Positions 33,814 to 42,609 of a stretch of 64,000 nt of DNA are shown piece by piece; position 1 is the stretch's first letter; each line of letters opens with the position of its first letter. The stretch is from the NCBI GenBank assembly GCA_026984455.1, contig JALSSC010000031.1:124001-188000 (forward strand), in the 5' to 3' direction. Source of the DNA: Chromatiaceae bacterium. GTDB lineage: Bacteria > Pseudomonadota > Gammaproteobacteria > Chromatiales > Chromatiaceae. Below the pieces are notes generated by a model. It was given only the letters and a program-made list of their open reading frames with translations. It searched no databases and was not told where the DNA came from. A program made the translations under genes and the position numbers.

Positions 33814-34998
33814 ATGAGCCGGATCACGTTCATCCATACCGCTGACTGGCAACTCGGCAAGCCTTTTGCCCAGGTGCGGGACCCCGACAAGCGGGCGGCG
33901 ATCCGGAAAGCGCGCATCGCGGCCATCGACCGCATCGGAGAAGTCGCTGCCCAAAGAGGCGCGGCGTTCGTCCTGGTTGCCGGGGACCTGTTCGACTCGA
34001 CCACCGTTGACAAGCCGACGGTCTCCGCCGCCTGTGCAGCCATTGGAAGGATCCCGGTGCCAGTGCTCGTGATCCCGGGCAATCATGACCACGGTGGTCC
34101 CGGGAGTATCTGGCAGCAGCCATTCTTCCGGCGTGAGCGCGAGCAGCTGGCGCCGAACCTGACCGTATTGCTTGACCCCACGCCCGTGGTATTGGAACAG
34201 GCCGTGATCCTGCCCTGTCCGTTGTTGCATCGGACAGTGGCCGGTGATCCGGCCGCATGGCTGCAGGGCAGCGAGGTTTTTGAGGCATTGCCTGCAGGCC
34301 TGCCGCGGATCGTCCTGGCGCATGGTTCGACACAGCGCTTTGTCGGTGCCTGGGCCGACGACGAGGAAGAGGACGCATCAACCAATCTGATCGATCCCGA
34401 CCGGATTGAGGCCATGCCCATCGACTATGTCGCCCTGGGAGACTGGCACGGGACGCTGCCGGTGGGAACCCGGACCTGGTATGCGGGCACGCCCGAGCCC
34501 GATCGCTTCCCGAAAGGGACGGATCAGGACCCGGGAAACGTCCTGGCGGTTCGTGTGGGTCACGGTATGCCGCCAGAGGTTGAGCGGATCCGTACCGCAC
34601 GGCTCGCCTGGCGGCGGATGGCATTTCAGTTCACCGACGATGCCTCCCTGGATCGATTCAAGGATGAGATCGACCGGTTCATCGGCGAACGAGCGGTTGA
34701 GACGCTGCTTCGCCTCGAACTCAGCGGTTCCCTGGGCATCGAAGCCCATACGGTGCTCGAGCAGATGCTCGAATCGCTGGAGGCGCGCCTCGCTTGGCTC
34801 AGAATAGTCCAGGATGTGCAGGTTGCACCCACGGATACCGAGATTGCGCAATTGAAAGAGCGTCCCGGCGATCCGTTGATCGCGGGCGTCGCAGCCAGCC
34901 TCGTCGATCGCGCCACCCAGGACGAGGATCCACAAACAGCCCAGCTCGCGCTGCGTCTGCTCCATGTGGCCTCTCAGCAGGCGGAGGGGGGCGCATGA
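33814..34998 (+). CDS. SbcD/Mre11/YhaO-like metallophosphoesterase nuclease
   Basis: This 394-residue protein has all calcineurin-like phosphoesterase motifs of Mre11-type nucleases: FIHTADWQLGKPF (residues 6-18), LVAGDLFDS (about 55-63), VIPGNHDHGG (about 87-96), IVLAHGS (about 164-170) and VALGDWHGT (about 206-214). A C-terminal helical capping region follows. The start is preceded by AAGGAGGTGATC, a 12-base perfect match to the 16S rRNA 3' end. It overlaps the next gene by four bases (ATGA), so the two form a complex-like pair. The size of the pair (394 and 912 aa) is close to Bacillus YhaO-YhaN rather than SbcD-SbcC. Confidence 0.85.
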   Translation: MSRITFIHTADWQLGKPFAQVRDPDKRAAIRKARIAAIDRIGEVAAQRGAAFVLVAGDLFDSTTVDKPTVSAACAAIGRIPVPVLVIPGNHDHGGPGSIWQQPFFRREREQLAPNLTVLLDPTPVVLEQAVILPCPLLHRTVAGDPAAWLQGSEVFEALPAGLPRIVLAHGSTQRFVGAWADDEEEDASTNLIDPDRIEAMPIDYVALGDWHGTLPVGTRTWYAGTPEPDRFPKGTDQDPGNVLAVRVGHGMPPEVERIRTARLAWRRMAFQFTDDASLDRFKDEIDRFIGERAVETLLRLELSGSLGIEAHTVLEQMLESLEARLAWLRIVQDVQVAPTDTEIAQLKERPGDPLIAGVAASLVDRATQDEDPQTAQLALRLLHVASQQAEGGA

Positions 34999-37733
34999 GA
35001 CTCCAGTCCGCCAGGGTGCGCAGTTATCGCCTGCACCAGGATCTCACCGTCGAGTTTGATCCTCACAGGACCCTGATTGCCGGAGACAACGAGAGCGGCA
35101 AGAGTACCCTGGTGGAAGCGATCCACCGGGCCCTGTTCCTCAAGGCCACCGTCACCGGCGCTATCCTCGCGGGGATGCGTTCCCGCATCTACACGGGCCA
35201 TCCCGAGGTCGAACTGCGCTTCACCGTCGGTGATGACGCCTATCACCTGCGCAAGCATTTCTCCGGTCAGAACGGCACGGCGACTCTGAGCCGGATCGCT
35301 GGAGAGACCTGGCAGGGGGAGGAGGCCGAGGAACGGCTCGCCGATCTGCTCGGGGTCGAACCTGCGGGGGGCGGCAGGGGTATCGACAAACGCTTGCAGG
35401 CCCAGTGGGCGCACCTGTGGGTCTGGCAGGGCCAGGGCGGCGAGGATCCTGCGCAATACGCCGCGGCCCAGCAGCATCAACTCCTCCAGCAGCTCCAGCG
35501 CGTCGGTGGTGCCGTGGCCATGCAGTCTGCGCTGGACGGGCGCGTCGCAGAGCACTTCGCAAGACTCTACGACGGCATTTTTACCCGAAGCGGGAAACCC
35601 AAGGCCGGATCGGCGCTGGCCTCCGCCGAGGCCGAACACGAAAGTGCCCAGGAACGGTTTCAGCAGGCGAAATCGCGCATGGCCCGCCTGGAAGAGGCCA
35701 TGGGCACTTTCGAGAACGCCAGGGAGACCATCCGCCAGGCGAACGCCAGCCTGGCGGAGGCCCGGCAGCAACTGCAGGCGACCACCGAAAGGCTTGAAGG
35801 ACTGGGGAGGCTTCGCGAGCAGGAGCGGACCCAGCGCCTGGAGATGGAAGCAATCCAAGGCCGGCTGGGGGCGGCCGAAGAGGCCGACAGGAAGATCAGT
35901 GAGCTTCAGGAACGGGCACAAAGACTTCAGCATGCCCTGTCCCCGCTCCAGAGCGAACGGGCACGCAAGGACCAGAGCCTGGCCGACTTGCGAGAGCGCG
36001 TGGAACGAGCGCGGAAAGGACACGAAGAAGCCAAGGAACGGGCCCTGAAGGCGCGCAGGATGCGGGACTTGGCCGTTGTCCGCGAGCGCGTAATGGACGC
36101 CGGGCAACAGCATCAGGCACTGGAGCGACAGGTTGCGGAAATCGAACGCCACGAGCGCAAGATCCAACAATTCCGGGACCGGCTCGCCCGGCTCCCGGCC
36201 ATCGGCCGGGAAGCGCTGGACAGGCTCGAAAGGCTCGATCGTGACCGTGGAAAGGCCAAGGCCAGCCTGGAGGCGGCCGCACCGGAGATCGAACTGCTCG
36301 AAGCCTCCCTGCCGGTGCGCATCGGGGACAGAACACTGGCACCGGGCGAGCGGCTGTCCGTCACCGAGACCGAGGAACTGGAGGCCGGTGATCTCCGGTT
36401 GCGCATTCACCCTGGTGGTGGGGAGAGTCTTGGGTCGCTCCGGACCCGGATCTCGACGATCGATGGAGAGATTCGGGAGGCGCTCACCGGCTGGGGGCTG
36501 GCATCGCTCGACGAGGCCACGGAGGTTGTCGTCAAACGGCAGGAGATCCAGCGGGAAATCGACCGATTACAGGCCGCACTCGATGCGCTGAATCCAGAAT
36601 CGACCCGGGAGCAGTTCAAAGAGGCTCAGGTCCATCTGGCCGCCACCCAGGCCGAAGTCGACCGGTTACAGCAGGCCGTGGGCGAAGGAAAGGTTGTCCC
36701 GGAAGGCCTCGAAGCCGCCCGGCAACAGGTCCGGCACGCGCAGCAGCAGGTGGATTCCGCCGAGACCGAAGAGCAGAAAGCCGCAAGCGGCCTGGAGACG
36801 TTGGCCAAGCAAGTTGAGCAATTCGCCCAAGAGCGAGACGAGATCGAGCAGTCGATTCGGGACCGGAAACATGAACAGAACGAGATTGAGACCACCATCC
36901 GCATTCTCGTCCAAAAAGCGGGTGATGAGCTCCAGCGCCGCATTGAGCGACAGCGCCTTTTGGAAGCCAAGCAGGCTGCCGAGCAACAACTCGAACAGGT
37001 CCGTGCCGCAATCGCTGAATTGCAGCCCGATCTCCTCGATGCGGACAAGGAACGCCTTGAGCGCGTGATTCAGAACGGCCGGGAGACGATCAGTCATGCC
37101 GAACAGCAGCGCGCCGCGGCCCAGGCACTGCTGCAGACCGACGGCACCGAAGATCCCCGCGCCGAACTCGCCCAGGCCCGCGCCGGGTTCGCTGCAGCCG
37201 AGGAACGGTTGCAAGCCGCGAAGCGTCATGCGAGTGCCATCGCGCTGGTACACGAACTGTTCGAGGCGCAGCAACGAGAACTGGCCGAGCATTTCTCGCG
37301 CCCCCTGGCGGAGAAGATCACCACCTACCTTCAGCCCGTGTTCGGACCACAGGCACGAGCGGTTGCCATGTTCGACGGCAACGATTTTACTGGCGTGGAA
37401 CTGGTGCGCCCGGACATGCCCGGCGCCCTCTCTTTCGACACCCTTAGCGGCGGGACGCGGGAGCAGGTTGCCGCGGCAGTCCGCCTGGCCATTGCCGAGC
37501 TGCTGGCGGCGGACCATGACGGTACGTTACCCATTGTGTTCGACGATGCCTTCGCCAACTCCGATCCCCGCCGCATCTCGCTCTTGCAGCGAACCCTCGA
37601 CCTCGGCGCCCGCCGCGGCCTGCAGATCATCGTCCTGACCTGCCACAGCGCCCACTACACCGCCCTGGGGGCACGCCAGGTCTGCCTCGCTCCGTCACGA
37701 ACCGACACTGCCGCCACCCATCGCCGTCAATGA
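34995..37733 (+). CDS. Rad50/YhaN-like SMC-family ATPase without zinc hook
   Basis: This 912-residue ATPase has an N-terminal Walker A (IAGDNESGKSTLVEAIH, about 30-46), two long coiled coils (about 200-435 and 490-790), signature LSGGTREQVAAAVRLAI (about 816) and Walker B PIVFDDAFANSD (about 843-854). At the tip of the coiled coil there is no CxxC zinc hook. Instead a short beta-rich piece (LPVRIGDRTLAPGERLSVTE through LRLRIHPGGG, about 437-480) lies there. I read it as partner of the preceding nuclease for DNA-end processing, repair or defence; the target is unknown. It ends overlapping the convergent cytochrome gene by seven bases. Confidence 0.85.
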   Translation: MRLQSARVRSYRLHQDLTVEFDPHRTLIAGDNESGKSTLVEAIHRALFLKATVTGAILAGMRSRIYTGHPEVELRFTVGDDAYHLRKHFSGQNGTATLSRIAGETWQGEEAEERLADLLGVEPAGGGRGIDKRLQAQWAHLWVWQGQGGEDPAQYAAAQQHQLLQQLQRVGGAVAMQSALDGRVAEHFARLYDGIFTRSGKPKAGSALASAEAEHESAQERFQQAKSRMARLEEAMGTFENARETIRQANASLAEARQQLQATTERLEGLGRLREQERTQRLEMEAIQGRLGAAEEADRKISELQERAQRLQHALSPLQSERARKDQSLADLRERVERARKGHEEAKERALKARRMRDLAVVRERVMDAGQQHQALERQVAEIERHERKIQQFRDRLARLPAIGREALDRLERLDRDRGKAKASLEAAAPEIELLEASLPVRIGDRTLAPGERLSVTETEELEAGDLRLRIHPGGGESLGSLRTRISTIDGEIREALTGWGLASLDEATEVVVKRQEIQREIDRLQAALDALNPESTREQFKEAQVHLAATQAEVDRLQQAVGEGKVVPEGLEAARQQVRHAQQQVDSAETEEQKAASGLETLAKQVEQFAQERDEIEQSIRDRKHEQNEIETTIRILVQKAGDELQRRIERQRLLEAKQAAEQQLEQVRAAIAELQPDLLDADKERLERVIQNGRETISHAEQQRAAAQALLQTDGTEDPRAELAQARAGFAAAEERLQAAKRHASAIALVHELFEAQQRELAEHFSRPLAEKITTYLQPVFGPQARAVAMFDGNDFTGVELVRPDMPGALSFDTLSGGTREQVAAAVRLAIAELLAADHDGTLPIVFDDAFANSDPRRISLLQRTLDLGARRGLQIIVLTCHSAHYTALGARQVCLAPSRTDTAATHRRQ

Positions 37734-38422
37734 GCATGCGGAACCTGTCCGTCTCCGTGATGTTCCGGGCCGTCCGATAGGTGCCAAGGCGATGCGTGGT
37801 CGCCTTCAGGGACGGCAGCGTCGGGTTCCTGGGGCCTGGGCACGGCCTGGAGGGGGGAAGGGTTCCGGGCGGAATGCGCCTGGGCTCCGGGTGCATGTCC
37901 GTGCTCATGGGCATGTTCGGGCGCCGTGCGCAAGGCCTCCTGGTAACCGTTGACCGAGAGTTTCGGTAACTGCCGGATGAAGGCGACCAAGTCCCAGATC
38001 TGGCGGTCCGTATGGCTTGCTCCCCAGGCGGGCATGCCGGTCATGCGGATGCCGTTCTTGACCACCCAGAAGAGTTCGGCGGACGAGCGTCGGGGAGCGA
38101 CCTTGGCCAGATCCGGCGGCGCTGGATTCATGTCCCCGGCACCGAGGAACGGCCGTTTCCCGGGCGCCCCGTGGCAGAGGGCGCACATATCGTCGAAGGC
38201 CCTGGCCCCGGCCCGCCAACGGGCATCTCCGGTCAGTTGCGGGACACGGATCTGCTCCGCGCGTCGGCGAATGGCCTGTTCCCGGGTGTTCTCGATCAGC
38301 CAGGCGATGGCCGCGGGCTCCTTCACGGTGGCCGCAATGTTCGGCAGGCCGGAATAGGACAGGGCGACCGCGCCCGCTGCCAGGAGGGCGAGGCCGAGAA
38401 CGACGAGTGTCAGGGTCTTCAT
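37727..38422 (-). CDS. Monohaem c-type cytochrome with His-rich tail
   Basis: This 231-residue exported protein starts with an N-terminal signal anchor (MKTLTLVVLGLALLAAGAVAL), followed by a class I cytochrome c domain with haem motif CALCHG (about residue 93-98) and an axial-Met candidate in RMTGMPAWG. After the domain, about 70 residues are rich in His (HAHEHGHAP, HHGDGQVPHAH) and Pro, suggesting metal binding. It follows the Met-rich protein and copper ATPase genes on the same strand with a 210-bp gap containing a hairpin. The gene's 3' end overlaps the end of the convergent ATPase gene. Confidence 0.8.
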   Translation of the reverse strand: MKTLTLVVLGLALLAAGAVALSYSGLPNIAATVKEPAAIAWLIENTREQAIRRRAEQIRVPQLTGDARWRAGARAFDDMCALCHGAPGKRPFLGAGDMNPAPPDLAKVAPRRSSAELFWVVKNGIRMTGMPAWGASHTDRQIWDLVAFIRQLPKLSVNGYQEALRTAPEHAHEHGHAPGAQAHSARNPSPLQAVPRPQEPDAAVPEGDHASPWHLSDGPEHHGDGQVPHAH

Positions 38423-38542
38423 GGAGGGTTTCCTTGTGGATGTGGCTGTGCAGTCCCCTGGACGCTTCACCCTCACCCGGGCTTCGCCAGGGAGGGGATG
38501 CGTGGACGGGGCGCAGGTTCACTCTGTCCCACCCCCTTCCCC

Positions 38543-38572
38543 CCTGCCTGCCGCTGGCGCGGCGCAGGCAGG
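38543..38572. repeat. GC-rich hairpin in a repeat-rich gap
   Basis: CCTGCCTGC (38543-38551) pairs with GCAGGCAGG (38564-38572). The surrounding bases (CTCCCGCTGGGAGAGGGCG, repeated as CTGGGAGAGGGGCG) look like degenerate intergenic repeats. Placed just after the Met-rich gene (stop 38633, minus strand), it may act as a terminator or attenuator before the cytochrome gene. Confidence 0.45.
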
Positions 38573-38632
38573 TCTCCCGCTGGGAGAGGGCGTGTTGCTG
38601 GGAGAGGGGCGGACGGTTGCGGGGGGTGTGCT

Positions 38633-39160
38633 TCAGCGCTGGAGCAGACGTTCGAGCATGGCCTCGATCTTGGCGAGGCGGGCATCGATCAGGTCGAGGC
38701 GGTTCACCAGTTGCCTGTGTTTCGCCATCATCATCCTTTTCCCCATCATGCCCTTATTCATCATCCCTTTGCCCATCATGCCGCCCCCTTCCTTCTGCGC
38801 GCAGGGGCGGCCCATGCCCATCCGGCCCGCCATGGGCATCTGTGCGGTGGTCTCGCCGGCGGCGCCGCCGGGCCTCATCATCTTCTGCATCATGCCGCCG
38901 GCCGGGCCCATCATTCCTCTTCCCGGCATCTGTCCGGACGGGACCCCTCCACCCATCTTCATTTCCCCCCTCATGGGGCTGCCTTTTCCCATGGGCATGG
39001 CGGTGTCGGTGGACGCCGTCCCGGTGGGTGCAGTCTGGACGGCGGCAGGCGCCTTGGCCCCATCCGCCTGATCGGAAGGGTGGGCCTCTTCGGCGAGGAC
39101 GGCAGGGCCCGAGCCGAGGAGCCCGGAGATGGCGAAGGTTATGAGGATCTGCTTGAACAT
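38633..39160 (-). CDS. Met-rich exported protein of the copper cluster
   Basis: This 175-residue protein has a signal peptide (MFKQILITFAISGLLGSGPAVLA) and a low-complexity centre extremely rich in Met and Gly (MPMGKGSPMRGEMKMGGG, GRGMMGPAGGMMQKMM, GGGMMGKGMMNKGMMGKRMM) with one Cys. The C-terminal helix (RQLVNRLDLIDARLAKIEAMLERL) may oligomerise. Met clusters bind Cu(I), as in CusF, CopC and PcoE-like proteins. It lies 95 bp after copA on the same strand. I do not know a family with this exact layout; its copper role is inferred from composition and context. Confidence 0.75.
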   Translation of the reverse strand: MFKQILITFAISGLLGSGPAVLAEEAHPSDQADGAKAPAAVQTAPTGTASTDTAMPMGKGSPMRGEMKMGGGVPSGQMPGRGMMGPAGGMMQKMMRPGGAAGETTAQMPMAGRMGMGRPCAQKEGGGMMGKGMMNKGMMGKRMMMAKHRQLVNRLDLIDARLAKIEAMLERLLQR

Positions 39161-39255
39161 GGTGTCTCTCCGAGGTGAGTGCCGTTGGATCGGCGAATGC
39201 GCCGAACGGCGGGGGATGGCCCCGGGAGCGATCCCGGGGCCGGATACTCGATGCT

Positions 39256-41751
39256 TCAGATCTTTACCCGCTTCAGGCGCAGGGCGTTGCCGATCACCGA
39301 GACGGAGCTGAAGCTCATGGCCGCGGCCGCGACGATGGGCGAGAGCAGCAGGCCGAACACGGGGTAGAGGGCGCCGGCGGCGAGGGGGACGCCGAGGCCG
39401 TTGTAGACGAAGGCGAAGAAGAGGTTCTGGCGGATGTTGCGCATGGTGGCGCGGCTCAGGCGCAGGGCACGGACGATGCCGCGCAGATCGCCCTTGACCA
39501 GGGTGACGCCGGCGCTCTCCATGGCCACGTCGGTACCGGTCCCCATGGCGATGCCCACGTCGGCCCGGGCCAGGGCGGGGGCGTCGTTGATGCCGTCGCC
39601 GGCCATGGCCACCCGGGCCCCTTCGGCCTGGAGGCGTTCCACCACCCGTTGCTTGTCCTCGGGCATGAGTTCGGCCTCCACCCGGTCGATGCCCAAGGCC
39701 CGGCCGACCGATTCGGCGGTGGCGCGGTTGTCGCCGGTGAGCATCACCACCTTCAACCCTTCCGCGTGGAGGTCGCGGATGGCCTCGGCACTGCCGCTCT
39801 TGATGGGGTCGGAGATGCCGATCAGGCCGGCGATGCGGCCGTCGAGGGCTAGGTATACGAGGGTCTGTCCCTGGCGGCTCAGGGCGGCGGCGCGATCCGC
39901 GAGGGGGCCCGGATCGATATCCAGGGCCTCCAGCAGGCGGCGATTGCCCAAGGCGACCTCGTGCCCCGCGGCGCGGGCACGCACGCCCTGGCCGGTGAGC
40001 GACCGGAAGTCCGCGGCGGTCTGGGGCTCCAACCCCCGTTCCTGGGCGGCGGCGACGATGGCGTCGGCCAGGGGGTGCTCGCTGGCCCGCTCGATCCCGG
40101 CGGCGATGCCCAGCAGTCGGGACTCGTCTTCGCCCGGGGCCGGGACCACGGCCGTGACTCGGGGCCGACCCTCGGTGAGGGTCCCGGTCTTGTCCACCAC
40201 CAGGGTGTCGATGCGTTCCAGGGTCTCCAGGGCCTCGGCGTTCTTGATGAGGACCCCGAGTTGGGCGCCGCGACCGGTGCCCACCATGATGGACATGGGG
40301 GTGGCGAGGCCGAGGGCACAGGGACAGGCGATGAGCAGGACCGAGACGGAGGCGACGACGGCGTAGGCCAGGCGCGGCTCCGGACCCCAGCCGAACCAAC
40401 CGATGAAGGCGATGACGGCGACCGCCACCACGGCCGGCACGAACCAGGCGGAGACCCGGTCCACCAAGCGCTGGATGGGGGCACGGGAGCGTTGGGCCTC
40501 GGCCACCATGCGCACGATCTGCGCCAGGAGGGTGTCGTTGCCCACCTGTTCGGCGCGCATCAACAGGCCCCCCTTGGCATTGAGGGTGGCCCCGATCAGG
40601 CGGTCGCCGGCGGCCTTGGCGACGGGGACGGGCTCGCCCGTGACCATGGATTCGTCCACGTGGCTCTCGCCTTCCAGGACCACGCCATCCACCGGGACCT
40701 TCTCGCCAGGGCGCACCCGCAGGAGGTCACCGGGGCGGACCTCTTCCAGGAGGACGTCGGCCTCGGTCCCATCCTCGTTCACCCGCCGGGCGGTCTTCGG
40801 GGCGAGGTCGAGGAGGGCGCGAATGGCCGCATTGGTGCCACTGCGGGCGCGCAGCTCCAGGACCTGACCCAGGAGCACCAGGACGGTGATCACGGCCGCG
40901 GCCTCGAAGTAGACCGCCACGGTGCCGTCGGGGCGGATCATGTCGGGGGGGAAGATCTCCGGCCACAACAGGCCGGTCACGGAATAGAGCCAGGCGGCCC
41001 CCACCCCCAGGGCGATGAGGGTGAACATGTTCAGATTCCAGGTGCGCACCGACTCCCCGCCGCGCACGAAGAAGGGCCAGCCGGCCCAGAGCACCACGGG
41101 GGTGGCCAGGGCGCATTCGATCCACTGGACCCGCTCCAGGCCGAGCCATCCCGGCAGCCACTGGGGCGCGAGGTCGGCGATCATGGCGAGGACGAAGGTG
41201 GGGATGGCCAGCCAGGCACCGACCCGGAAGCGGCGGGTCATGTCCTCCAGTTCGGGGTTGCGGTCCTCCACGCTCAGGGTCCGGGGTTCCAGGGCCATGC
41301 CGCACTTGGGGCAGTTGCCGGGGTGGTCCTGGACCACCTCGGGGTGCATGGGGCAGGTGTATTCGATCCGGGTGGCCATGGCCGGGTCCATCACCGCTTC
41401 CAGGGCCATGCCGCACTTGGGACAGGTCCCGGGCCGGGATTCCCGGATCTCCGGATGCATGGGACAGGTGTAATAGGTTCCGGCGATGTCGCAGGTCCCG
41501 GAGGCGCAGGCGGCATCCGCCTCCGGCGCGCCATGGACATGTCCGCGTTCCTGTTCGTGCTGCCGAGAGCGGGCCGTGGCACCGGGCTCCGGGGCGGGGA
41601 GGTAGTCCTCCGGTCGCGCCGCGAACTTGTTCCGACAGCCTTCGCTGCAGAAGAACCAGGTGCGCCCTCCATGGTCGAGATGGTGAGGACTGTCGGCGCT
41701 GACGTCCATGCCGCAGACAGGGTCGTGCAGAGAGGGGAGGGGTGCGTTCAT
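39256..41751 (-). CDS. copA: Copper-translocating P1B-type ATPase
   Basis: This 831-residue Cu(I) export pump has, at its N terminus, a YHS domain (DPVCGMDVS...FFCSEGC, about 9-45) and two heavy-metal-binding motifs of the form [17 protein letters not shown] (about 93-120 and 130-160) instead of classical HMA domains. This is common in the CopB/SilP-like subset. The membrane CPC motif ([12 protein letters not shown]) is near 475, the phosphorylation site DKTGTLTEG near 519, and [10 protein letters not shown] near 710. The TGEP motif is present. The start at 41751 has AGGAAG upstream. The inverted-repeat element C lies 29 bp before the start. Confidence 0.93.
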   Translation of the reverse strand: MNAPLPSLHDPVCGMDVSADSPHHLDHGGRTWFFCSEGCRNKFAARPEDYLPAPEPGATARSRQHEQERGHVHGAPEADAACASGTCDIAGTYYTCPMHPEIRESRPGTCPKCGMALEAVMDPAMATRIEYTCPMHPEVVQDHPGNCPKCGMALEPRTLSVEDRNPELEDMTRRFRVGAWLAIPTFVLAMIADLAPQWLPGWLGLERVQWIECALATPVVLWAGWPFFVRGGESVRTWNLNMFTLIALGVGAAWLYSVTGLLWPEIFPPDMIRPDGTVAVYFEAAAVITVLVLLGQVLELRARSGTNAAIRALLDLAPKTARRVNEDGTEADVLLEEVRPGDLLRVRPGEKVPVDGVVLEGESHVDESMVTGEPVPVAKAAGDRLIGATLNAKGGLLMRAEQVGNDTLLAQIVRMVAEAQRSRAPIQRLVDRVSAWFVPAVVAVAVIAFIGWFGWGPEPRLAYAVVASVSVLLIACPCALGLATPMSIMVGTGRGAQLGVLIKNAEALETLERIDTLVVDKTGTLTEGRPRVTAVVPAPGEDESRLLGIAAGIERASEHPLADAIVAAAQERGLEPQTAADFRSLTGQGVRARAAGHEVALGNRRLLEALDIDPGPLADRAAALSRQGQTLVYLALDGRIAGLIGISDPIKSGSAEAIRDLHAEGLKVVMLTGDNRATAESVGRALGIDRVEAELMPEDKQRVVERLQAEGARVAMAGDGINDAPALARADVGIAMGTGTDVAMESAGVTLVKGDLRGIVRALRLSRATMRNIRQNLFFAFVYNGLGVPLAAGALYPVFGLLLSPIVAAAAMSFSSVSVIGNALRLKRVKI

Positions 41752-41779
41752 GGGTTCTTCCTGATGGCTGAGGTGGGTC

Positions 41780-41940
41780 ATACCCGTCGCACGTGAATAT
41801 GTCGTGTTTCGAGGGTGTTCCTCGTGCCCCTGGGCAAGGCGCGGAAGCGAGTCATCGCAGGGACTATGGCGAGCAATCGCTCCACCGCCCAGGGGTGCGA
41901 GGGGCGGCCGCAGTAGCGAGATATTCACGTGCGACGGGTT
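41780..41940 (-). repeat. Dispersed inverted-repeat element, copy C (MITE-like)
   Basis: 160 bp, opposite in orientation to copies A and B. The terminal inverted repeats are perfect over 19 bp: ACCCGTCGCACGTGAATAT (41782-41800) and its complement ATATTCACGTGCGACGGGT (41921-41939). It sits exactly between the stop codon of the HMA-like gene (41940-41942) and copA, so the end of the element abuts that stop codon. This is the best preserved copy and defines the element's ends. Confidence 0.9.
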
Positions 41941-42290
41941 CACTTCCGGGGCCGTGGAGGCTGGTTGCAACAGGCCGGGGCCGGGGCCCGGGCGTTCGTC
42001 CGCGCGTTCTGTTCGCGGTATAGGGCCCAGCCTTGACGCAGCCGCTGGCCGAGCCCGCGGGAAGGGGGCAGGCCGATGGCCTGCAGGCGGCGCAGGATCG
42101 GTTCCAGTCCGGTCCGGGTCACGTCATAACGGACATGGAGCCTGCGCCGCTTCCGGTCGAGGCGCGATTCGACGAGGCCGTCGATGGCGACGAGGGCCTG
42201 GTTCAGGGTCTGGACCTGGGCCTCGTCGAGGCCGTGCGTGAAGGTCAGGTGGGCACCCAGGGTGGTGTCGCTGCGTGGGGCAGGGGTCAT
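41940..42290 (-). CDS. Small HMA-fold-like protein of the copper cluster
   Basis: This 116-residue protein has a ferredoxin-like pattern: [20 protein letters not shown], then [35 protein letters not shown], as in heavy-metal-associated domains. The metal-binding CxxC is absent. Two Cys occur only near the end (PACCNQPP). The start at 42290 follows the SHOCT-domain gene by 22 bp. The end of the gene coincides with the edge of repeat element C, so the tail may have been altered by the insertion. Function unknown; similar proteins accompany copper ATPases. Confidence 0.65.
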   Translation of the reverse strand: MTPAPRSDTTLGAHLTFTHGLDEAQVQTLNQALVAIDGLVESRLDRKRRRLHVRYDVTRTGLEPILRRLQAIGLPPSRGLGQRLRQGWALYREQNARTNARAPAPACCNQPPRPRK

Positions 42291-42312
42291 CTCTCCGCTC
42301 CCGGGGGTGGAT

Positions 42313-42537
42313 TCAGGACTGGAGGCGGCGTTTGCGCCGCTCGAACTCGGCCTCATCGATCTCGCCCCGGGCGAAACGCCGGCGCAAGACCTCCAGGGCG
42401 TCGGTGGATCCCGTGTCGCCGCCGCGGGATGAGGCAAGGCCCCGCACGAGCAGGACGACTGCCACGATCAGCAGGATCCAGAACAACCACATGAAACCAC
42501 CTCCAAGGCCCATCCAGCCGGTACCGTTCATCATCAT
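42313..42537 (-). CDS. SHOCT-domain membrane protein
   Basis: This 74-residue protein has one membrane helix (GGGFMWLFWILLIVAVVLLV, about residues 12-32) and a C-terminal SHOCT motif (ALEVLRRRFARGEIDEAEFERRK). Such proteins are common in copper-resistance clusters and elsewhere; the SHOCT motif is thought to mediate oligomerisation. The first of three consecutive ATGs (42537) has AGGAG seven bases upstream. Confidence 0.88.
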   Translation of the reverse strand: MMMNGTGWMGLGGGFMWLFWILLIVAVVLLVRGLASSRGGDTGSTDALEVLRRRFARGEIDEAEFERRKRRLQS

Positions 42538-42609
42538 CTTGCTTCTCCTGTGTGAGGGGGGCTGCATATCTCCCGCCCCCTGGCGGGGACGGGGAGGCCG
42601 GGTGATCCG

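Noticed and set aside
41793-42023. Small protein encoded by the inverted-repeat element ([17 protein letters not shown] frame, similar in all copies)
   Set aside because: Similarity follows from DNA repeat identity; other frames are equally open and copies lack a common start and ribosome site.
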